From Carpediemonas membranifera (lineage: Eukaryota > Fornicata): 64,000 bases of DNA. Both the position numbers and the translations under genes were made by a program. Position 1 is the first letter of the stretch, and every line of letters starts with the position of its first letter. The stretch lies in contig JAHDYR010000053.1 of the NCBI GenBank assembly GCA_019828565.1, forward strand, positions 310,001 to 374,000, in the 5' to 3' direction. Positions 45,118 to 54,552 of the stretch are shown here, piece by piece. The notes below the pieces were generated by a model. That model searched no databases. It was not told where the DNA came from and saw only the letters and a list, made by a program, of their open reading frames with translations.

Positions 45118-46935
45118 TTAAATCAACCGCTTCCTGTTTTTGGCCTTCTCCAGTTGTCTCAGTTTCTCCCGTTTCTGCTTCCTCGCCTCGCTTTTCTTGC
45201 TCCCGATTATTCGAACCACGGGAATAGTCGCACCCTTGTTCTTAGCGCTCTTCTCCGGCTTACCAGACTTCACCTTGGCCTTGTCGAAGCTCTTGGGCGT
45301 CACGGGGGCCTTCATCCCGACCGTCTTGCCTCCAGCAAGAGGGTTTGGTCTGCCCGACATCGTCAGTGCCTCAAGCCCGTCAGAGTCTGACCCGCTCTCT
45401 GAGTTACTGTCGGAGTCATGGACGTCGACAGTCTTCGGGGCGGGTGTCTTGGGGGTTACGGGCTTGGCCTCGGGCTTGGGGGTCTGCTTCTCCGCCTGGC
45501 GCTCGGGCTTCTTGTTCGAGTCGCCCTTACCCTTGTCCATCTTCTCCTCCTTCTTCTCGACCACCTTCCCCTTCATCTCCTTCCGACTTCCCTCGAGTCG
45601 GTCCGCCACCTTCATGAAGTCCGTCTCGACGTCCATGACCTCGGTCTCGTCAGACGCCGCCTCCAGCTCCGAGTCGAGCTCCAGGTCGGACTGGACCATC
45701 ACACGAGGCCTGCGGGTCTTGGAGCGGACGTGGTCGTCGTTCTCATCGTACGCGATGAAGTCGGACGCGTCTGTCAGGGCGTCTTCGTCGTCGTCCTCGT
45801 CGTCCTCGAACCGGTCAAGCGTGTCAGCGTCGCTCGGCTCCTCGTCGCCGCGGACATCGTCCATGCCCAAGGCCATGGCCATACCAGCGCCACCGGCCCA
45901 TCTAGGAACTTCTGGAGCCCTCCTGATATCGTCCTTGACCTCGTCCACCGTCATTTGCCTCAGCGCCGTCGCCCTTTCTCTCACACGGCACAGGAACTCA
46001 AGGGCGGGGTGGGTCGCCCCGGCCTTGCACTCAGCCTCGCTCGGGAGGAGGCTGAACATAGCCAGCTTCTTCCGATCGAGACCAGCCCGTTCGAATGCCC
46101 AGGACGAGGTCTTTTGTTGGGCAAGGAGCTTCTTCTCGGCGTAAAGGAGCATGTGACCTAGCATCTCAGCCTCTCTCCGCTGGGCCTGGGGAATGGGGCT
46201 CTTGGGAAAGAACTCCTTTGCTGCTGCGTTCACGATACGCACCATGGAGTCAAAGAACTCAAACCAGTGGGGCATCTCGGTACAAGAGTCGGCCGCATCC
46301 TTGAGCAGCTTGCGGTGCTTCTCCAGCCAGTCCTGAGACCGCACGTGCTCCGCTGCCCGGCCCCGCATGACCCGCTCAGTGCACCCCGTGTGGACGAACT
46401 TGCACTGGACAAGGCCTCGGAGGCATTCGACGGAGTGCCGGTCGAGGTCGCGGCGGAGGACCATTTGGAGGCAGCCCTGGCACTTGATGGGCTCCGTCGG
46501 GCAGAGGTGTAGGTCAGTTGAACCGAGGAGGCACTCGTGGCAACGTTCGCAGAAGGTGGGCTTGAGGGGGCAGGACTGGATGTGGGCCTCGAGCTCGGAG
46601 GGAGTGCAGGTGTGGATGCAGCCGTCGTGGGGGCACTGGCGGAGAGTCTGGGGGCATTCGATCCTCAAGTGGCGCGCAAGGTGGCCTACGAGAAGCTTCT
46701 GCTGGCATTTGGAGCAGGAACCCTCAAGCAAGCTAACACACTCGTTCACTACATGGCCAGGAATAGCCGAGGTGATGTTCTCACGACATGCCGGGCAAGA
46801 TTGCTGCGTTCTCTGGTGTTCGAGCAGGCAGGCACGGCAGAAAGTATGCCCGCATGGAACAATACTCACCGCGGAAGAGAAATGCTGGAGACAAATGCTG
46901 CAGCGCAAATGGTTCGGGACATCTGGGACCTCCAT
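45118..46935 (-). CDS. RING and TRAF-type zinc-finger protein, putative E3 ubiquitin ligase
   Basis: 605 residues. A C3HC4 RING occupies residues 10-50 (CSICLQHF, then CGHTFCRACL, CPAC) with all eight ligands. Two or more TRAF-type fingers follow to about residue 205 (CPQTLRQCPHDGC, RCHECLLG, HSVECLRGLVQC). These are typical of TRAF-like E3s, where the RING recruits E2 and the fingers extend the coil. A helical middle, an acidic Asp/Glu region and a long Lys/Ser/Pro tail (KPEAKPVTPKTPAPK) end in a very basic KQKREKLRQLEK element. No MATH/TRAF-C domain is seen, so the substrate-binding part differs from animal TRAFs. Ligase activity is inferred from the intact RING. Confidence 0.85.
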   Translation of the reverse strand: MEVPDVPNHLRCSICLQHFSSAVSIVPCGHTFCRACLLEHQRTQQSCPACRENITSAIPGHVVNECVSLLEGSCSKCQQKLLVGHLARHLRIECPQTLRQCPHDGCIHTCTPSELEAHIQSCPLKPTFCERCHECLLGSTDLHLCPTEPIKCQGCLQMVLRRDLDRHSVECLRGLVQCKFVHTGCTERVMRGRAAEHVRSQDWLEKHRKLLKDAADSCTEMPHWFEFFDSMVRIVNAAAKEFFPKSPIPQAQRREAEMLGHMLLYAEKKLLAQQKTSSWAFERAGLDRKKLAMFSLLPSEAECKAGATHPALEFLCRVRERATALRQMTVDEVKDDIRRAPEVPRWAGGAGMAMALGMDDVRGDEEPSDADTLDRFEDDEDDDEDALTDASDFIAYDENDDHVRSKTRRPRVMVQSDLELDSELEAASDETEVMDVETDFMKVADRLEGSRKEMKGKVVEKKEEKMDKGKGDSNKKPERQAEKQTPKPEAKPVTPKTPAPKTVDVHDSDSNSESGSDSDGLEALTMSGRPNPLAGGKTVGMKAPVTPKSFDKAKVKSGKPEKSAKNKGATIPVVRIIGSKKSEARKQKREKLRQLEKAKNRKRLI

Positions 46936-47032
46936 GCTTTGAGAAATGATCCAATCAAATCACTCAGACTCTGGGCCATCAATCAAACAACCAATCGAAT
47001 GGTGAGTTTAGTGAGACTATGGTACAAAATCA

Positions 47033-48163
47033 TCAGCGGAACAGCAGGCCCCGCACCTTCCGGACATCCGGACTCTGCACGGGTGACCCATGGTCAATAA
47101 GAGCCGCCACCCTGCGGTGCTCAGGCCCCTTGAGTGCCCCTGTCTGTGATAGCTGGGCCTGGAGCTTCCGGATCTCTCTCGCCTTGTCTGCCAGGGCCTG
47201 GGTCAACTCGCGAGTTTCCCTGGAAACTGCGCGGTCGGCCTCAGCGGCTACAGCCTCTAGCTCGGTCTGGTGGGTGCGCCTCAAGTCGTCCACCGTTCTC
47301 TGATGCTGCAACTCAGCCTGGCGTCTCATCCCCCGCTCCTGGCTCAAACTCTGCCGGAGACTTTTGATCTCGTCATTCAAAGTAGGGTCATCGCGGACGG
47401 AGGATGCCCGCTGCTGGAGGGACATGTTCTCGTTGATTAGTCTGTCGCACGCGGCCTCCATGCTCGCGGCAGTCTGCTGCTGGCGGGACAACTCGCCCTT
47501 AACTCGAGCGAGGTCGGCCCGGACGGCGCGGAGCTCGCGGTCAGTGGCGAGGGCCATCTGCTTGTGGGCCTGGAGGTCTACTACGCGGGTGTTAGCCTCA
47601 TGGAGGGCCTCCTCGCATTGCTTGAGGTCGCGTCTGAGCAGCTCCTCCTCTGTCGGCCCAGACTTCTTCGCATACTTCGAGTCGGTCCCTCCGTCTGCGA
47701 GGATGATCTTGAACTGGTCGAGCTCTGCCTCTAGCCTTCTGACTTTCTTTTCCCATCCCATTTCACGGACCTTTGTCTGCCGTTCGAGCGAAGTGAGTTC
47801 GCTTTCTGCCTTGTCTGCTCTCAAGCGTTCTTTAGCAGCAGTTTCGCGCTCCTTGTTCAGCTTCTCGGTGAGTTGCATAGCTGTGTCGGCACGATTTTGG
47901 ATGAACTCCTCAAATTGCCGCCTTTCACTCTCGCGGCGCTTCTGGAGATTCGCGAGCTCTTCTTGTAGAGATCGGACGTCTACACGGTTGGAAACGTGCT
48001 CTGCATTCTCGTATTTGCTCTGGGACGTGAGATCGTCCGGTTGTGTTGTCCTGGAGCGAACAAAAGAAGGCTGTGCGGTGTCTAGCTGTGCAATGGATAG
48101 AGATGTGGAATCAAGCCTCGCTTTGCTCAACGGCGAGCCAAAGGAGACGAGTCTTTTGTTCAT
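47033..48163 (-). CDS. Coiled-coil protein of unknown function
   Basis: 376 residues from the ATG at 48163 (MNKRLVSFGSPLSKARL); an upstream in-frame ATG at 48238 would add 25 residues. A short Ser/Thr-rich head is followed by almost continuous heptads from about residue 55 to 345, broken near residue 165 by a Gly/Pro hinge (KSGPTEEE). The tail SPVQSPDVRKVRGLLF may be a docking motif. The composition suggests a structural cytoskeletal or basal-body protein. I cannot name a family. Its start lies 293 bases from the start of a plus-strand membrane-protein gene. Confidence 0.75.
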   Translation of the reverse strand: MNKRLVSFGSPLSKARLDSTSLSIAQLDTAQPSFVRSRTTQPDDLTSQSKYENAEHVSNRVDVRSLQEELANLQKRRESERRQFEEFIQNRADTAMQLTEKLNKERETAAKERLRADKAESELTSLERQTKVREMGWEKKVRRLEAELDQFKIILADGGTDSKYAKKSGPTEEELLRRDLKQCEEALHEANTRVVDLQAHKQMALATDRELRAVRADLARVKGELSRQQQTAASMEAACDRLINENMSLQQRASSVRDDPTLNDEIKSLRQSLSQERGMRRQAELQHQRTVDDLRRTHQTELEAVAAEADRAVSRETRELTQALADKAREIRKLQAQLSQTGALKGPEHRRVAALIDHGSPVQSPDVRKVRGLLFR

Positions 48164-48456
48164 GCGACGCGAAGAGCGGCAAAAGTGCGGGGGACGAAGC
48201 TGGCAGCAGCCACCTGCGGGAGGCCCATTACTGGACACGCACGTTATCCTGACCCAAAGCCATTCTCACCAGCTGTATGATATTTCTGGCGCGCTCGTGT
48301 GTCGTGCGAAACAGTCGGGAATTTGGTTCATACGGCTCTCCAAGGTCTGGCACAACCTTTCTACCCTGACTCATTCATTGATCTGTTAATCAAATCCATA
48401 TCTCATCTCATTTACCCGATATCCCGATCTCCGCAACTCGGGAGAGAAGACATTGA

Positions 48457-48898
48457 ATGCCCGAACTCAGCTATATCGACATGGACAGCGGCCTAGATGC
48501 TAAGCAAGGCTTCTTTGCAGCAAACAAAGTCATATTCCGTCGTGTTTCGCTCTGCGTACGCGCTTTCAACGTCATCGCGCTCCTGGCCTTCATCCTCGGA
48601 GCTCTCCTGGCCATCCCGACTGCACTTATCATCCTTTTCACCACCAAATCGATCATCATGCCGGCCATTGTTATCTTCCTCGGCCTCCCTCATCATTGTC
48701 GGCGTCCTCGAGCTCCTGGTCGAGCTCATCTGCTTCCTTGCTCTGAGCAAGGTCCAGCGCCTCCTCACCCCAGTCTTTGTCCTCGCGTCCATTGCTAAGG
48801 TGCTGGGCGGTGTGGTGTATTCTGTGGTGGTGCCGGTGCTTTTAGTCAAGGTATACATCGTGCTCATGGTGGTGTTCGCGTTCATAAGCCATGGATGA
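48457..48898 (+). CDS. Four-span-like membrane protein with an apparent frameshift
   Basis: From the ATG at 48457 the frame encodes a cytosolic head and two hydrophobic segments (NVIALLAFILGALLAIPTAL, then IIMPAIVIF), then degenerates. From about 48680 the +1 frame gives hydrophobic segments SLIIVGVLELLVELICFLAL, LLTPVFVLASIAKVLGGVV and VVVPVLLVKVYIVLMVVFAF, ending at TGA 48896-48898. Together they would be a protein of about 145 residues with tetraspan topology. A single-base indel between about 48670 and 48690 explains the break. A 43-nt intron at 48670-48712 would also restore frame, but GTTATC is unlike the other donors here and would delete good hydrophobic sequence. It may be an assembly error or a recent pseudogene. 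Confidence 0.55.
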
Positions 48899-49014
48899 GT
48901 GTAGTTTGGGAGACACACCAGTATCCACCATGGCCACCGCACTTTAAAACACAAGAACTGTAGCGTTCAGACTCAAGTATTCTTATCCTGTGCGGCACAA
49001 GAACGACATTGCAT

Positions 49015-50073
49015 ATGCGGGAGATCGAAGAGTGCATCGAGCGCTACCAATACCATTCAAATGAGCTGCAACGACAGTATCGGCTCTTTAACATCCGCGA
49101 GAAGGTCAAGGGCCGCCGTACTGTGTTGCCGCTGCCCCATCACAGCATGTATCGATTCTCATTCGGTTCTCCACAGAAACTCAAGTACGTATCTGGTTGG
49201 GATGGCACTGAGTTCAAGATCAAGCTGTTAGAGGAGCTCGTACGAAAACTCTTGCTGAAAATCTCCTTCCTGGTCTTGCTGGAGAACTCCCAGCTGAGTG
49301 TGGAAGCTTCTGCGCTAGCAGTGTATAAGGAGAGGAATACTCTCAGCACAGCCTTCCGCTCTTGGCGTAGATCAGCCCGACGCCGTTCCGACAAGCATGG
49401 CGATGAATCGAAACCAAGGCCTTCCAGGCCCGCTGGTGATGAACACACCAAGTCCAAGAACATACGCGCTTCCCAGTCCACCTCTATGTCCGCTACAAGC
49501 CGGAGGACTTGGGGCAACTGGGAGGAGATTGCCACAAGTTCCCTCATCAAGGGCCGGGATGGGTCAGCCCCACTGACAACAGAGGAGCACGGAGGGCTTG
49601 GTGGTGGTGGTTACCACATGTATAATAGCGGCAGTGACCAGGGGGGCGGGCCAAGGGATGTCTCAGCCAGTGATGCTCAGTCAACCGCCCCAGCCCGACC
49701 TGACACCAGGCATGGTGCTGCCAAGCGATGGGCTGGGGTCCAGAGCAAGGGGCCTCCCACTAGAGCTGGGCCAAATGAGTGTCAAGCCGTGGCCCAAGAG
49801 AAAGCAGTCTTGGACGACGATAGTAGAGAGAAAGAAGCCGACCCAGACCTTGAGTGGGGTCCTGGAGGCGTCCCAGACTTCCGGGGAACAGTACACGGGG
49901 ACCACGGTGCCGAATGGTCCGACTCAACCAGCCGTATGTCCGACTGGGCCGGCAGTCCTGGGGCAAGTCCCGAGCAGGTTGACCCTGACAAGCAACGCAT
50001 GGCATCTGATATCGTCAGCGTCGTCAGGTCCGCCAGGGTGAGTCTGGAGGCCATCAGGGCGAGGCACAGGTGA
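49015..50073 (+). CDS. Unrecognised 352-residue protein
   Basis: Starts MREIEECIERYQYH with a helical N-terminal third (residues 1-125) that includes LLEELVRKLLLKISFLVLLE and a basic FRSWRRSARRRS element like single centrin-binding (Sfi1-type) repeats. The remainder is Gly/Ser/Asp/Pro-rich and probably disordered, ending with a short helix (DIVSVVRSARVSLEAIRARH). No membrane segment is expected. Centrosomal or basal-body function is only a guess from the FRSWRR-type element. Confidence 0.6.
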   Translation: MREIEECIERYQYHSNELQRQYRLFNIREKVKGRRTVLPLPHHSMYRFSFGSPQKLKYVSGWDGTEFKIKLLEELVRKLLLKISFLVLLENSQLSVEASALAVYKERNTLSTAFRSWRRSARRRSDKHGDESKPRPSRPAGDEHTKSKNIRASQSTSMSATSRRTWGNWEEIATSSLIKGRDGSAPLTTEEHGGLGGGGYHMYNSGSDQGGGPRDVSASDAQSTAPARPDTRHGAAKRWAGVQSKGPPTRAGPNECQAVAQEKAVLDDDSREKEADPDLEWGPGGVPDFRGTVHGDHGAEWSDSTSRMSDWAGSPGASPEQVDPDKQRMASDIVSVVRSARVSLEAIRARHR

Positions 50074-50213
50074 AAGAGCCGTGCTGGGGCTTTAGTTGTT
50101 ATTATTATTGTTAGAGCAGCGGTCGGGCGAGGTCGTGACTCAGTTCTCTTGACTTCATCACAACTTCATCATCGCAAATAAATATAAACGCCCAAGAAAG
50201 TAATTATTTTACA

Positions 50214-51098
50214 TCAGTCGATGACGTAGTCCATATCCCACTCCGGTGCCGCCCGATCAGGGGCCAAGAGGTCATACGTGCGTCCCCGCCGATCTCTTTC
50301 AATACAGCGCCGCCCGTGTTCGCCGGGCCCACGCATGGGCACCTTCTTCGTCATCTCCTCCACGTTGAACGACTGGGTCGGGGCGATGAACTTCTTGCCG
50401 TGGCGGAGGTCCGCGTCTGGTTGGACGCCGACCGTGGGTTTCTCCTCAGGGTCGAGTGTGAAGTGGCGGCCCTGGGTGCGAATCAAGGCATCCTTGCGGT
50501 TGTCTGTGGCTGTCTCCACGTGGTGGACAGCGGAGGAGACTGTTTCCTGGTCCGTGTCTGCGACCCAGCCCGTGGAAGGGGCCATGCCGAGGAAAACAGA
50601 GCTGGCCACGTTGCGGCGGCGTACTACCTCTTGTTTCAAAGCATAGGTCTCTTCCTGTCTTGCTTTTCTGGCTGCAAGTTGGTTTTGGACTTCGTACTCA
50701 AGCTCGCGGCGTCTGTCGGCGGGAGTCATGAGGGTGCCGGAGCGCGGGGGCTCTACTTCTACAATCTTCTCATCCTCCATGGTGCAGCCGCTTCCGGTGG
50801 GCTTTGCACGGACGAGAACTTGGCGTTTGCCGTCAACATTCGCTGATCGGGAAGAGACCGGCTGAACATTCACGAATCGCTCTCTGAGGTTGGACGTAAT
50901 CTTATCCGCGGACTTATCATCCAATCCAACAGTTGCTACAGTCATTTCCAGGTTGGAAACTCTGTCGCGGGCTGTTGTGGTGTAGCGTGGGATGGTAACA
51001 TGCTTTGGACGGGAATTGAGAGTGGCACGGGTGTTTGGAACGTCAAAAAATGTCGTTATCCGCTCCGCAGCGGACATACGTGATTGTGTGCGCTGCAT
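50214..51098 (-). CDS. Unrecognised 294-residue protein
   Basis: Starts MQRTQSRMSAAERI (ATG at 51098; a second ATG seven codons later). It is a mixed, soluble, mostly extended sequence with one central helix (RRRELEYEVQNQLAARKA) and many Thr/Arg/Pro-containing short motifs such as GRHFTLDPEEKP and HGKKFIAPTQSFN. Such low-structure, motif-rich sequences are common among microtubule-associated and inner-microtubule proteins, but I see no diagnostic signature. A TGTAAAA motif overlaps the stop on this strand (about 50206-50212). Confidence 0.6.
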   Translation of the reverse strand: MQRTQSRMSAAERITTFFDVPNTRATLNSRPKHVTIPRYTTTARDRVSNLEMTVATVGLDDKSADKITSNLRERFVNVQPVSSRSANVDGKRQVLVRAKPTGSGCTMEDEKIVEVEPPRSGTLMTPADRRRELEYEVQNQLAARKARQEETYALKQEVVRRRNVASSVFLGMAPSTGWVADTDQETVSSAVHHVETATDNRKDALIRTQGRHFTLDPEEKPTVGVQPDADLRHGKKFIAPTQSFNVEEMTKKVPMRGPGEHGRRCIERDRRGRTYDLLAPDRAAPEWDMDYVID

Positions 51099-51301
51099 AT
51101 GCCAAGAAGAATATCGTTTGGCGGGCTAAACTGCACAATGCTGAGAACAGCCGCTACGCCTGCTGGCACCTCCAGCCAGCCTTGTATGACACAACCATCA
51201 CCACCCAACCCACTATGCCTGCTATAATTTACGACGGTCGCGTCAAGTACTTAAAGCAGGTCGACTACCCCAGCAACAAAAAACAACCCAGCCCAAGCTC
51301 C

Positions 51302-52510
51302 TCATAAACTGTCCATGTCGATGGTCTCCGGCACGCCAATATCCTCAGTAGACCCAGCCTCAAGCTTAAATCTCAAAAACTCGCTCTTCTCGTTGACCAT
51401 CTCAATCTGGTGCTGCACGGCGCGATGCCACTCCTCTGCCTCCTCCTCATTTGCCATGGAGAAGACGTACTCCCGATCATACGCCGACTTGAACCTCAGT
51501 ATGAACTTCTTACTCGTGTCGGTGGCAGTGACGGTGTGTTCTACGGTGCTCATGAGGAGCGGCAATGACCGGATGGCTTGGAGGTCGTCCTTGGTCTTGT
51601 AGTACCGTAGGGAGAACGCGGTAAGTGCGAAATACCTAGTTTTCCAAGTTCTATAGATCCCACCGCGCTTTTTGAAGAATCCCTCCTTAATGACTTTCGT
51701 CTCCGGTCTCTCGATGGTGAACACGATGTTGCAGAGCTTGATGACATGGTTCTTATCGTCTGGCCGACTCAATACTTCGCTGATGACCTCCTGGATGTTA
51801 TCCTTACTAACAATGTTCTCTATAAGCGTAGTCGGTTGGTAATTCGCACACCGCTCCGAGAACTCGCCAAGCATCACTGGAGACTGGCCTAGCTGCGATC
51901 CAAGCGGCACTTCCGCCGCGATGGCCAGCCGGATATACATACGTTCGCTCTTGTCCTCCACCGCCGTCATGGCAAACCAGTGGGCTGGCATCACATAGTT
52001 CTCGTGCGCCACAACGAATAGTACTGGGAGGGAAAGGGTGTAGTCCTCGAGCGTCCCTGTGTCGGTCGTGACGAAGTTGACGTTGATGTCGTAGCAACGG
52101 TCGACGGAAAAGGCGCAAGAGAAAGTCATCTCGCTTCGCCAGACGGCGTGTAGAGACTTCAGCTCTTCCATGCCTGTTTCCGCACTTTGGCCGGCCACAG
52201 AAACTGTCGTTTCGAAGAAATCTCCCTCGTTGTCAGAACAGGGGCGGTAAACCTCTAATACGTGCACGCGCAAGCCCAAAACAGCAACCTCGGCCTGTGC
52301 ACGAAGCTCATTAAACTGAATAGACTCGTTCCGTTGCCTCTTGGATTGTTTGCGGGGCTTCACGGCCCCGGGACCTACTTGTGGCTGAGCGCGGAGCCCA
52401 TTGTACTGCATTGATTCATTTCGTGGCATGTTGCGCTGTTTCTTAGGCTTGGGATTGTAATAACGGTTGTATGGACTCGGATTCTTCGGTTTCGATCCGC
52501 CAACTCCCAT
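51302..52510 (-). CDS. N-myristoylated PH-domain protein
   Basis: 402 residues. Begins MGVGGSKPK, a good N-myristoylation site backed by lysines. A short basic motif is duplicated near residues 30-45 and 60-75 (NESMQYNGLRAQ and NESIQFNELRAQ). Residues 75-270 form a beta-rich region (LGLRVHVLEVYRP, LSLPVLFVVAHENYV) that may be a C2-like fold. A clear PH domain covers about residues 280-385: KEGFFKKRGG, WKTRYFALTAFSLRYYK, FILRFKSAYDREYVF and the Trp helix EEEAEEWHRAVQ. The KKxG...WKxRYF pattern suits phosphoinositide binding. It should act at a membrane, but its partners are unknown. Confidence 0.82.
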   Translation of the reverse strand: MGVGGSKPKNPSPYNRYYNPKPKKQRNMPRNESMQYNGLRAQPQVGPGAVKPRKQSKRQRNESIQFNELRAQAEVAVLGLRVHVLEVYRPCSDNEGDFFETTVSVAGQSAETGMEELKSLHAVWRSEMTFSCAFSVDRCYDINVNFVTTDTGTLEDYTLSLPVLFVVAHENYVMPAHWFAMTAVEDKSERMYIRLAIAAEVPLGSQLGQSPVMLGEFSERCANYQPTTLIENIVSKDNIQEVISEVLSRPDDKNHVIKLCNIVFTIERPETKVIKEGFFKKRGGIYRTWKTRYFALTAFSLRYYKTKDDLQAIRSLPLLMSTVEHTVTATDTSKKFILRFKSAYDREYVFSMANEEEAEEWHRAVQHQIEMVNEKSEFLRFKLEAGSTEDIGVPETIDMDSL

Positions 52511-52765
52511 TGCGACTTTCGGCAGTTAGTCGAGACGAAGCATGGGCATTGGGGATGCTGAAGCCGAATAGCATGGCTAACACGGCGCTTACTAGTCCCT
52601 ATCCGATGTACATTCACACCCATCCTCCCAACCCGGTTTCCCGGATGAGATACAAATCTCCCGCTCATCTCGCGCCAAGGTCATCGTGACTCCAACAAGC
52701 AACAATTAAGATTTACCCGCTCAGCCCGCAAGGACGCTTGGCGTTCCACGATCGCTACCACAAGC

Positions 52766-53470
52766 TCATAACTTCGAGAGATCGCGCTTGACGTCGCTGA
52801 CCCAATGGCGGCAAGTCGAGAAGAACGGGAAGCCGCAGACGAGCCAGATGGAGATGAGCGCGACAGTGATGACGATGCAGATGATGAGGAGGAGGAGCTT
52901 CATGTTCTTCATCCACATCGCCCGCTTCAGCGCCTGGGACTGCGACTGGAAGCTGCGGGCCTCGCTCTTGAGGTTCTCGGCGTCGGCCAGAAGGGTGTCT
53001 ATCTTGTCTCCGCGGTCGATGACCTTGCTGATGTTGTCGACCATGATGTTCTTGACGTCGTCGATCTGCGCTTGCACGCGGTTGATGCGATCAGCCTCGA
53101 CGTTGTTCGAGAAGTAGGTCATCTGGGACGAGAGTACCCGGGAGAACTCAGAGTTGAGCTGGTATGAGCGAGCAGAGTACATCTTGTCGCCATACGTCGT
53201 GGTGAAGCGCTTCTTGATGTCGGCGAGGAAAGAGAAAGCAATACGCTGAGCAAGCTCGTTATCAGCAAGGCACATGTAGCATAGACCATCCTCAACTATA
53301 TAATGGATGATGCAATCGTCGTAGGTGTAGGAATGGCGGCTGTCGGGGCCATTGGCCACGTTCTCGATGAGGGAACGAGTAATGGAGCTAAAGTTGCCTG
53401 ACCGGATGGAAAACTCCGCGAGAACCGTTGTGCCACGGGAAACTACAGAATAGATGAGAGAGCCCGGCAT
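52766..53470 (-). CDS. VAMP7-like longin R-SNARE
   Basis: 234 residues. An N-terminal longin domain (residues 1-120: LIYSVVSRGTTVLAEF, FSFLADIKKRF) is followed by the R-SNARE coil. The coil includes QAQIDDVKNIMVDNISKVID and the ionic-layer Arg in VIDRGDKIDTLL. A C-terminal membrane anchor (LLLLIICIVITVALISIWLV) and a short tail complete it. This is the VAMP7 family, working in late endosome, lysosome or surface fusion. It would pair with Q-SNAREs such as the Vti1-like protein at 33915. The tail after the anchor is unusually long (about 25 residues, ending RHWVSDVKRDLSKL). A GTAAAT motif lies downstream (52711-52716 on the plus strand as ATTTAC). Confidence 0.9.
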   Translation of the reverse strand: MPGSLIYSVVSRGTTVLAEFSIRSGNFSSITRSLIENVANGPDSRHSYTYDDCIIHYIVEDGLCYMCLADNELAQRIAFSFLADIKKRFTTTYGDKMYSARSYQLNSEFSRVLSSQMTYFSNNVEADRINRVQAQIDDVKNIMVDNISKVIDRGDKIDTLLADAENLKSEARSFQSQSQALKRAMWMKNMKLLLLIICIVITVALISIWLVCGFPFFSTCRHWVSDVKRDLSKL

Positions 53471-53591
53471 AACCCGTCTCTGTCGTCGTTAACTTTTTCT
53501 TTCACTCGCAGTTTTCTGGCACCGCCGCCAGCCACACAAGCGCCTGTGCACGCATGACCATGAACGCCCTGAGCAGCACACCACCCGTCCT

Positions 53592-54227
53592 TCAGCCCTT
53601 CACGTCCATGGAAGGTCCGATCGAAAGCCACCGGATCCGACGACCTGTCTCCAACGAGCAGTCGCCCTCGAGGAGTGGCTGTGTGCCCCTGGTTACTATG
53701 ACCCCGATCCTGCCGCCACCGGCCCAGCTGACGGATACGGTGAGCCCGCCAGCACGATTGAGGACATTCGAGACTCGATATCTAGATACATCTCGATCTG
53801 ACAAAGATATGATGACTGAACCATATCTGTGGCGTTGTATGACGACTGCCTTGAGGATTCCTATGATATTACCCAGGTCGTACTGCTTTCGTTGGTCATC
53901 AGGCGCCTCGATAAATTCAGAGAGGCCGAGCACGGCAACAACACGCGGAGCAGGGCTTGCGAGCACTAGATCGTGGGAGATGAACTGGTGGAGCTCGGCA
54001 GTGGTCTCACACGTGACTATACGGACCCTGGAGAGCTTGGCGGAGTCGATGACTGCGCCTGCTGGGAGTGAAGGGCGCGAGGAGAACGAGTTCGTGGTTC
54101 CAACGACCACAGCGTACTCATCGTTGCCTAAAACATTGCAAATGGCGGTTAACGCGATAGATCCGTCGATCTTGCTATAGAAAATGGATGGCGGCGGACG
54201 AACATCTCGGGACTCATCGATATGCAT
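53592..54227 (-). CDS. Unrecognised alpha/beta protein, possibly RecA-like fold
   Basis: 211 residues starting MHIDESRDVRPP. Hydrophobic strands alternate with helices: EYAVVVGTTNSF, KLSRVRIVTCET, RVVAVLGLSEF, ILKAVVIQRHRYGSVIISLS and GRIGVIVTRG. This order recalls the core of RecA-like repair proteins, including small Shu/SWS1-associated Rad51 paralogues, but there is no Walker A motif. RVVAVLGLSEF would be the Walker B position, with no acidic end. I treat it as unknown. The frame has no stop and lies tail-first behind the SNARE gene at normal spacing, which supports it as a gene. Confidence 0.5.
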   Translation of the reverse strand: MHIDESRDVRPPPSIFYSKIDGSIALTAICNVLGNDEYAVVVGTTNSFSSRPSLPAGAVIDSAKLSRVRIVTCETTAELHQFISHDLVLASPAPRVVAVLGLSEFIEAPDDQRKQYDLGNIIGILKAVVIQRHRYGSVIISLSDRDVSRYRVSNVLNRAGGLTVSVSWAGGGRIGVIVTRGTQPLLEGDCSLETGRRIRWLSIGPSMDVKG

Positions 54228-54552
54228 GCAAAGTCGTAAGAATCGGATATGAACTGATGCATTTTCTGCACTAGATCCTGATCAGTCGACGAGAAGAAAG
54301 AATCGGCACGCAACGACATGCGAAAGGGTCCTTCTTGGCCATTTACGGTTTATGCACAGCCGATACATAAATCAACCCCCGAAGAAGCATCAACCACGCC
54401 AGGCGACTACTAAGCCGGCATTCCGCCTTTCCATTACCTCTCCCCCGGCATGCTCCTTCCAGCACCGCTTGAACAAGCCATCAATCCCCGACTCCATCTC
54501 CGACCCCACTAAAACTTTTTTACGCACGCTAATACCAAACACCGCACATAGC
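54228..54552. other. Intergenic gap
   Basis: About 325 bases. The minus strand near 54515 has CGTAAAA, which may end the 54553 gene. Nothing else is seen. Confidence 0.4.

Noticed and set aside
45140-46161. Two long plus-strand open frames over the RING gene
   Set aside because: Ser/Leu/Val-rich complements of the acidic and basic tails of the minus-strand RING/TRAF gene.
47364-48389. 341-codon plus-strand open frame rich in Ser and Cys
   Set aside because: It is the complement of the coiled-coil gene at 47033-48163. Its Ser/Leu/Arg composition is what antisense of Glu/Lys/Arg-rich coding produces.
48670-48712. Possible 43-nt intron repairing the membrane-protein frame
   Set aside because: The GTTATC donor and GAG acceptor lack the shared motifs, and splicing would remove good hydrophobic coding sequence.
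51035-51307. 90-codon plus-strand open frame between two minus genes
   Set aside because: It overlaps the start of the 50214-51098 gene, lacks motifs, and its codon use is random.
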